From positions 1 through 39,162 of the forward strand of contig JAGVME010000137.1 of assembly GCA_020053945.1 (NCBI GenBank): 39,162 bases of DNA, given 5' to 3'. This document shows positions 34,274-39,162 of the stretch, in pieces (the first letter of the stretch is position 1; each line of letters starts with the position of its first letter). The DNA is from Gammaproteobacteria bacterium. GTDB taxonomy: Bacteria > Pseudomonadota > Gammaproteobacteria > Ga0077554 > Ga007554. The notes beneath the pieces were generated by a model. The model was not told the DNA's origin, did no database searches, and was given only the letters and a program-made list of their open reading frames with translations. Position numbers and translations under genes: made by a program.

Positions 34274-35395
34274 ATGAAAAATGCGGCCGCGAAATCCCAT
34301 AACGTGCAACGGGTGCTGATTATGGCGGGTGGCACGGGTGGACATGTGTTTCCGGCGTTGGCCGTTGCCGAAGCATTACGTGCGCAAGGTGTTGAAGTGA
34401 TCTGGATGGGCACCCGCAAGGGACTGGAAGCTGATGTCGTGCCACGTGCTGGTTTTGATATGGAATGGGTATCTATTAGTGGGTTGCGCGGCAAAGGATT
34501 GTCGAGCTGGGTGTTGGCGCCGTTTAAATTGGCATGGGCAATGGCGCAGTCGCTGGCAATTATTATGCGCCGCCGTCCGATGATGGTGTTGGGCGTGGGC
34601 GGTTTTGTTACTGGCCCAGGTGGTTTTGTCACGTGGTTGTTGCACAAGCCGTTAGTGATCCATGAACAAAATGCTGTGGCAGGTATGACTAATCGCTGGC
34701 TATCCCGTTGCGCCACTAAAGTGCTGGAAGCATTTCCCGGAACTTTTGCCGCGCGGGTCAATGCTGTCGCGACAGGTAACCCGGTGCGTACAGAAATTGT
34801 GGCGGTGCCATCCCCGGAACAACGCATGGCAGGGCGCACTGGCAAGTTGAATATATTGGTGGTGGGCGGGAGCCTGGGCGCGCAGGTATTTAATCAGGTG
34901 GTACCTGAAACGATTAAGCAGATGGCGCCGCACTGCCAGCCTGAAATATGGCATCAAGCCGGGAAGCGTCATATTGATGCGGCGCGTGCCGCTTATCGGC
35001 AGGCGGGTATTGCGGTGGCGCGTGTAGAGCCGTTTATTGGGGATATGGCCGCCGCCTACACCTGGGCAGACCTGGTGTTGTGTCGTGCAGGCGCATTAAC
35101 CATATCCGAATTGGCTGCGGCAGGTGTGGCGTCGATTTTGGTGCCTTACCCCTATGCGGTGGATGATCATCAGACGCATAACGCCGCCTATTTGGTGCAG
35201 GCTGGCGCCGCATTACTCATACCACAGCCCCAGCTTAATACGCAGGCATTGGGCGCGGCGCTGAATGATTATTGCCAGGCCCCGGATCAAGGGCGTGCGC
35301 GCTTACTGAAAATGGCGATGGCGGCGCGGCAATTGGCAAAGCCTGGTGCGACCCATGAAGTGGCGCAATGGTGTTTAGAGGTGGCGCGTACATGA
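34274..35395 (+). CDS. murG: Lipid II synthase MurG
   Basis: MurG adds GlcNAc from UDP-GlcNAc to lipid I on the inner face of the membrane. The 373-residue GT-B glycosyltransferase has the first glycine loop [15 protein letters not shown] at about residues 19-33 and SGLRGKG. It also has [27 protein letters not shown], the second loop [13 protein letters not shown], and the acceptor/donor segment [32 protein letters not shown] precedes the ATG. It overlaps murC by four bases. Confidence 0.97.
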   Translation: MKNAAAKSHNVQRVLIMAGGTGGHVFPALAVAEALRAQGVEVIWMGTRKGLEADVVPRAGFDMEWVSISGLRGKGLSSWVLAPFKLAWAMAQSLAIIMRRRPMMVLGVGGFVTGPGGFVTWLLHKPLVIHEQNAVAGMTNRWLSRCATKVLEAFPGTFAARVNAVATGNPVRTEIVAVPSPEQRMAGRTGKLNILVVGGSLGAQVFNQVVPETIKQMAPHCQPEIWHQAGKRHIDAARAAYRQAGIAVARVEPFIGDMAAAYTWADLVLCRAGALTISELAAAGVASILVPYPYAVDDHQTHNAAYLVQAGAALLIPQPQLNTQALGAALNDYCQAPDQGRARLLKMAMAARQLAKPGATHEVAQWCLEVART

Positions 35396-36849
35396 GGCGT
35401 ATTAAACATATTCATTTTGTAGGCATTGGCGGCGCGGGCATGAGCGGCATCGCCGAGGTGCTGCTTAACCTGAATTATCAGGTATCCGGATCGGATATGC
35501 ATGAAAGTGCGGTAACGCGCCGCCTCAGTAATTTAGGCATAAATGTAAGCTTCGGCCATAGCGCCGCCGCGGTGAATAATTGTGATGTGATCGTGACCTC
35601 TACCGCGGTGCGTGAAGATAACCCTGAAGTATTGGAGGCGCACCGTTTGCGCATCCCCATTGTGCCGCGCGCTGAAATGTTGGCGGAGCTGATGCGTTTT
35701 CGTCAAGGCATTGCTGTTGCGGGCACGCATGGCAAGACCACCACCACCAGCCTGGTAGCCAGTTTGTTGGCGGAAGGTGGCCTTGATCCCACCTTTGTGA
35801 TTGGTGGGCGCCTTAACAGTATTGGCGGCAATGCGCGCCTGGGCACCGGGCAATATCTGGTGGCGGAGGCGGATGAAAGTGATGCCTCGTTTCTCTATTT
35901 GCAACCGATGATCTCCATTGTCACCAATATTGACGCTGATCACATGGAAACCTATGGTGGAGATTTTGGTCGTTTACGCCAGACGTTCGTGGAATTTTTG
36001 CATCACTTGCCGTTTTACGGGCTCGCTGTATTGTGTGTGGATGATCCGGTAGTGCGGCAGATTCTGCCGCAGGTCACACGGCCGGTGGTGACGTATGGCA
36101 TCGCCAACAATAACAGTGAAGGCGATATCATTGCCAGTGACATACGGCAAACGGAGGCGCGCACTTCGTTTACGGTGTCACGTCCCGATAAGCCTAATTG
36201 GTTGCATGTCACTTCTAATCTGGCAGGGCGGCATAATGTGTTGAACGCCCTGGCGGCCATTAGCGTGGCGCATGAAGTGGGTGTATCAGATGATGCGATT
36301 TTGCGGGGGCTGGCTAACTTTCAGGGGGTCGGCCGACGCTTCCAGAGTTATGGTGAGCTTGCCACGCCTGCCGGTTCCGTGTTGATGATTGATGATTATG
36401 GCCACCATCCCCGTGAAGTTGCCGCAACGTTGCAGGCGATTCGTGCGGGCTGGCCGAAGCGTCGGCTGGTGCTGGCCTTTCAGCCGCATCGTTATACGCG
36501 CACGCGTGATTTGTTTGAGGACTTCACCAAGGTATTGTCCGAAGTGGATGTGCTGGTGCTGATTGAGGTTTACGCCGCCGGTGAAGCGCCGATCGCGGGT
36601 GCTGATGGCCGTACGCTGTGCCGCGCGATCCGTGCGCGTGGACATGCGGATCCGGTATTTATAGAGCGCGCGTCCGATCTGGCGCAGACGCTCGCCAGCG
36701 TATTGCGTGATGGCGATGTTTTGCTGACTTTGGGCGCCGGTGATATTGGCGCGACGGCAGCCAAGTTGCCGCAGCAGTTGCGATGCGCAGGGACGCACGA
36801 GTGCAGTGAAAGGCAGGACGCCGTAAACGGTCAAGGAGGCAGCGTGTGA
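35392..36849 (+). CDS. murC: UDP-MurNAc:L-alanine ligase MurC
   Basis: MurC adds L-alanine to UDP-MurNAc, the first step of peptide assembly. The 485-residue protein starts [20 protein letters not shown], has YQVSGSD, the ATP loop G111-THGKTTTTS, [28 protein letters not shown] and, in the C-terminal domain, [14 protein letters not shown] and [13 protein letters not shown]. The track begins eight codons earlier inside murG; the ATG at 35392 overlaps the murG stop as ATGA and has GAGGTGG at good spacing. Confidence 0.97.
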   Translation: MRRIKHIHFVGIGGAGMSGIAEVLLNLNYQVSGSDMHESAVTRRLSNLGINVSFGHSAAAVNNCDVIVTSTAVREDNPEVLEAHRLRIPIVPRAEMLAELMRFRQGIAVAGTHGKTTTTSLVASLLAEGGLDPTFVIGGRLNSIGGNARLGTGQYLVAEADESDASFLYLQPMISIVTNIDADHMETYGGDFGRLRQTFVEFLHHLPFYGLAVLCVDDPVVRQILPQVTRPVVTYGIANNNSEGDIIASDIRQTEARTSFTVSRPDKPNWLHVTSNLAGRHNVLNALAAISVAHEVGVSDDAILRGLANFQGVGRRFQSYGELATPAGSVLMIDDYGHHPREVAATLQAIRAGWPKRRLVLAFQPHRYTRTRDLFEDFTKVLSEVDVLVLIEVYAAGEAPIAGADGRTLCRAIRARGHADPVFIERASDLAQTLASVLRDGDVLLTLGAGDIGATAAKLPQQLRCAGTHECSERQDAVNGQGGSV

Positions 36850-37769
36850 TGCCCATGCAGAAACAACCAGCATTGCGTGGCGTCCTGCTTCACAACGAAC
36901 CTATGGCGCGCCATACCACCTGGCGCGTCGGGGGTCCGGCGCGGCAATTTTATCAACCACTGGATGCGGATGATCTGGCCATGTTTTTGCGGCAGTTGCC
37001 TGAGGCGGAACCGCTGTTTTGGGTGGGTCTAGGCAGTAATTTATTGGTGCGTGATGGTGGCATTCATGGCACGGTGATTATGACATCCGGCACATTGAAT
37101 GGCCTGGCTGTAGGGCAGGATGCCGTCACGGTGCGTGCCGAGGCGGGTGTGCCCTGTGCGAAAGTAGCACGCTTCAGCGCACGCCATGACCTGACGGGCA
37201 TTGAATTTTTTGCCGGAATCCCCGGCACCGTGGGTGGCGCGTTGGCGATGAATGCCGGAGCCTTTGGCGGTGAAACCTGGCCAGTGGTACGCGCGGTGGA
37301 AACGCTGGACCGTAACGGTGTGAGCCATATGCGCGCGCCCAGTGATTATCAGGTCAGCTATCGGCATGTGGTGGGTCCGGCAAATGAATGGTTCATTGCC
37401 GCGCACTTTAACTTACAAAAAGGCGACGGCGCCGCCAGCATGGCGCAAATCAAGGATTTGTTGGAAAAACGTAATCGTACCCAGCCCACCAATCAACCCA
37501 GTTGTGGTTCGGTATTCCGTAATCCGCCGGGCGACCATGCCGCACGCCTGATCGAGGCCAGTGGCTTGAAGGGTGTTTGTATCGGTGGCGCTTGCGTATC
37601 TGCCAAACACGCCAATTTTATTGTTAACACGGGCACGGCAACCGCCGCTGATATTGAGATGCTGATAGCGCGGGTAGCTGAAACGGTGGAACGGGAGCAC
37701 GGAATTAAACTGGTCCGCGAAGCCCACATTATTGGCGAGCTTCAAGACGCGAAGGTGAAACATGGCTAA
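36846..37769 (+). CDS. murB: UDP-N-acetylenolpyruvoylglucosamine reductase MurB
   Basis: MurB is the FAD enzyme that reduces enolpyruvyl-UDP-GlcNAc to UDP-MurNAc with NADPH. The 307-residue protein has [25 protein letters not shown]-type sequence ([13 protein letters not shown]), [26 protein letters not shown] in the FAD domain, YQVSYRH, and the catalytic serine segment [31 protein letters not shown] fits either a GTG at 36846 (which overlaps the murC stop) or the ATG at 36849. murB within the dcw cluster is common outside the enterobacteria. Confidence 0.96.
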   Translation: MMPMQKQPALRGVLLHNEPMARHTTWRVGGPARQFYQPLDADDLAMFLRQLPEAEPLFWVGLGSNLLVRDGGIHGTVIMTSGTLNGLAVGQDAVTVRAEAGVPCAKVARFSARHDLTGIEFFAGIPGTVGGALAMNAGAFGGETWPVVRAVETLDRNGVSHMRAPSDYQVSYRHVVGPANEWFIAAHFNLQKGDGAASMAQIKDLLEKRNRTQPTNQPSCGSVFRNPPGDHAARLIEASGLKGVCIGGACVSAKHANFIVNTGTATAADIEMLIARVAETVEREHGIKLVREAHIIGELQDAKVKHG

Positions 37770-38829
37770 CAACAACTCAAGACACGCAAACCATCACGCA
37801 TATCATCCAAGCGATTTCGGCAAGGTTGCAGTGCTGTTTGGCGGTTGGTCGGGTGAACGCGAAGTGTCACTCAAAAGCGGTAATGCGGTGGTGCAGGGAT
37901 TGCAGCGGCGCGGCGTCGATGTACATGGCATTGACGCAGATAAAAATGTATTGGAAAAATTGGCCGCAGGAAAATTTGACCGCGTTTTTATCGCATTGCA
38001 TGGACGTGGTGGCGAAGATGGCGTCATGCAAGGCGCGTTGGAAACGTTGGGTCTTCCCTATACCGGGAGCAAGGTGCTGGGCTCGGCGCTGGGCATGGAT
38101 AAATTGCGCGCCAAGCGTTTGTGGGTCAATGTAGGCTTGCCCACGCCCACATTCCGGGTAATGGATGAGGGCACGGATTTACCCGGGTTGGTTCGGGAGC
38201 TTGGGTTGCCATTAATCATTAAACCGGTGCATGAAGGCTCAAGTCTAGGTGTGGCCAAAGTGACGCACATTGATGAGCTTGCCGCTGCATGGCAAGCCGC
38301 GCGCGCGCTGGACAGCACCGTGTTGGCCGAGCGCTGCATCAAGGGAGGGGAATACACTGCCACCATTCTTGGTGACGAAGTGTTGCCGTTGATACGCATA
38401 GATACGCCCCATGCTTTTTATGATTACCACGCCAAATACTTGGCCAACGATACACGTTACGTATGTCCGTGCGGCCTTGATGCCTTGAGTGAACAGACCA
38501 TGCAGACCCTGGCGATGCAGGCGTTCCAGGCGCTGGATTGCAGCGGCTGGGGACGTGTGGATTTTATGCGTGATGAACAAGGTCACCCGTGGTTGATTGA
38601 AGTGAATACCGTGCCGGGCATGACTGACCACAGTCTGGCGCCGATGGCTGCCCGTGAGGCGGGGATCGGGTTTGATGAATTGGTATGGAAAATTTTAGAG
38701 ACCACTTTAACCGCTACTGGCATCCCCAGCCCCTCGCTTCTCTCTCCTGCGACGTGCACGGATGCACTAGTGTCGCCAGAGGCAGGATGCCGGGAGCGAC
38801 CGGCAGTTGTGCCTCCAAGTACGTCGTAA
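37762..38829 (+). CDS. ddl: D-alanine--D-alanine ligase with extended C-terminus
   Basis: Ddl joins two D-alanines with ATP, supplying MurF. The 355-residue ATP-grasp protein shows KVAVLFGGWSGEREVSLKSG, FIALHGRGGEDGVMQGALE, GLPYTGSKVLGSALGMDK, LIIKPVHEGSSLGVAKV, and the metal-binding C-terminal GRVDFMRDEQGHPWLIEVNT followed by VPGMTDHSL. The family normally ends soon after the LVWKILET helix. Here about 38 further residues (from TATGIPSPSL) follow, and the DNA for most of them is a double hairpin. The start overlaps murB by eight bases. Loss of the native stop through insertion of a repeat is the likely explanation for the tail. Confidence 0.95.
   Translation: MANNNSRHANHHAYHPSDFGKVAVLFGGWSGEREVSLKSGNAVVQGLQRRGVDVHGIDADKNVLEKLAAGKFDRVFIALHGRGGEDGVMQGALETLGLPYTGSKVLGSALGMDKLRAKRLWVNVGLPTPTFRVMDEGTDLPGLVRELGLPLIIKPVHEGSSLGVAKVTHIDELAAAWQAARALDSTVLAERCIKGGEYTATILGDEVLPLIRIDTPHAFYDYHAKYLANDTRYVCPCGLDALSEQTMQTLAMQAFQALDCSGWGRVDFMRDEQGHPWLIEVNTVPGMTDHSLAPMAAREAGIGFDELVWKILETTLTATGIPSPSLLSPATCTDALVSPEAGCRERPAVVPPSTS
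38749..38814. repeat. Double-hairpin element at the 3' end of ddl
   Basis: Two hairpins follow each other. The first pairs GCGAC with GTCGC and, inside, GTGCA with TGCAC. The second pairs AGGCA with TGCCT and, inside, TGCCGG with CCGGCA around a GAGCGA loop. Both lie in the ddl frame and encode the extra C-terminal residues. The structure looks like a small mobile palindromic element; no second copy is in the window. Confidence 0.6.
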
Positions 38830-38833
38830 CATT

Positions 38834-39162
38834 ATGCTTGACGCACTGTTTAAGAAGGCAAATAAAACCAACCGTCGTCTTGAGCCGCCACAAGAGGCGG
38901 GTAGCATAAGGCGTTTGCGTTGGCGCATGCCCGTGGCCATTGTGGCCGCAAGTATGTTAGCCGCGTTGGTGGCATGGGGTGGCATGGAGCTGGAAGACCC
39001 ACACACATTGCCCATTACCAATGTTGAGATCCAGGGTGAGTTTCATTATCTGGATAAACAGCAAATCCAGCAGGCGCTGAACGGACGGTTAGGGGCTGGC
39101 CACTCCTGCGCATCCCTGTGCGGCGGTTTTTTTAATGTGGATGTTGATGTGGTGCGCGACAG
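38834..39162 (+). CDS. ftsQ: Cell division protein FtsQ, 3' end outside window
   Basis: The frame is missing from the ORF track because it runs off the window. It starts MLDALFKKANKTNRRLEPPQ, has a basic stretch (RRLRWRM), one membrane segment (VAIVAASMLAALVAWGG) and then the start of the POTRA domain (LPITNVEIQGEFHYLDKQQI). FtsQ links FtsB-FtsL to the divisome at the inner membrane. The place after ddl is the canonical one. The POTRA turn reads GAGHSCASLCGGFFNVDVD, longer than usual and with two cysteines. The start is four bases after the ddl stop, with no obvious ribosome site, so translation may depend on ribosomes finishing ddl. Confidence 0.93.
   Translation, partial: MLDALFKKANKTNRRLEPPQEAGSIRRLRWRMPVAIVAASMLAALVAWGGMELEDPHTLPITNVEIQGEFHYLDKQQIQQALNGRLGAGHSCASLCGGFFNVDVDVVRD

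Overview
The window looks like a chromosomal segment of a gammaproteobacterium of moderate GC. The evidence is a dcw cluster in enterobacterial-type order with murB and ddl inside it, an rpoZ-spoT-ridA block, a class A RNase P RNA that aligns by eye with E. coli M1 RNA, and a MurE with the meso-diaminopimelate motif. No rRNA marker is present, so I cannot name a genus.

Layout. (1) Positions 1-3919 are accessory DNA. It holds a tightly packed three-gene unit (TIGR04255-like protein, cut by the window edge; a helix-turn-helix protein; an unrecognised protein with a THDCD motif), then eroded remnants of a helicase-like and a RhuM-like gene, then an intact AlbA/Schlafen-type ATP-binding protein. 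(2) Positions 3940-10219 are ordinary single genes: an MFS transporter, msrA, slyX and tex on the minus strand, a DUF455 ferritin-like protein, and an aldose-epimerase-like protein. (3) Positions 10258-16349 hold metH and pncC (minus), psd and rpoZ (plus), and three palindromic repeats, two of which belong to one family and flank rpoZ. (4) Positions 16412-19068 are spoT and ridA, followed by a convergent lipoprotein hydrolase and a minus-strand envelope locus (two DUF3015 paralogues, then a DUF4105 protein). (5) Positions 23318-39162 are rnpB and the dcw cluster: mraZ, rsmH, ftsL, ftsI, murE, murF, mraY, murD, ftsW, murG, murC, murB, ddl, ftsQ (cut by the window edge).

How the parts work together. 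The dcw genes build the peptidoglycan precursor from UDP-MurNAc to lipid II (MurC, D, E, F, MraY, MurG, with MurB and Ddl supplying UDP-MurNAc and D-Ala-D-Ala) and supply septal synthesis (FtsW, FtsI, FtsL, FtsQ). Most of these genes overlap by 1-8 bases, which indicates translational coupling. A TTGACA/TATAGT promoter and three GTGG repeats at exact 10-base spacing lie ahead of mraZ and fit MraZ autoregulation.

The least explained features are the three-gene unit at the left edge, the repeat family around rpoZ, a terminator whose 3' arm also supplies the Shine-Dalgarno sequence of the DUF4105 gene, and a double hairpin that forms the 3' end of ddl. No tRNA, rRNA (other than rnpB among structural RNAs), CRISPR array, intact transposase or phage gene was seen. 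No gap between features is longer than about 300 bases.
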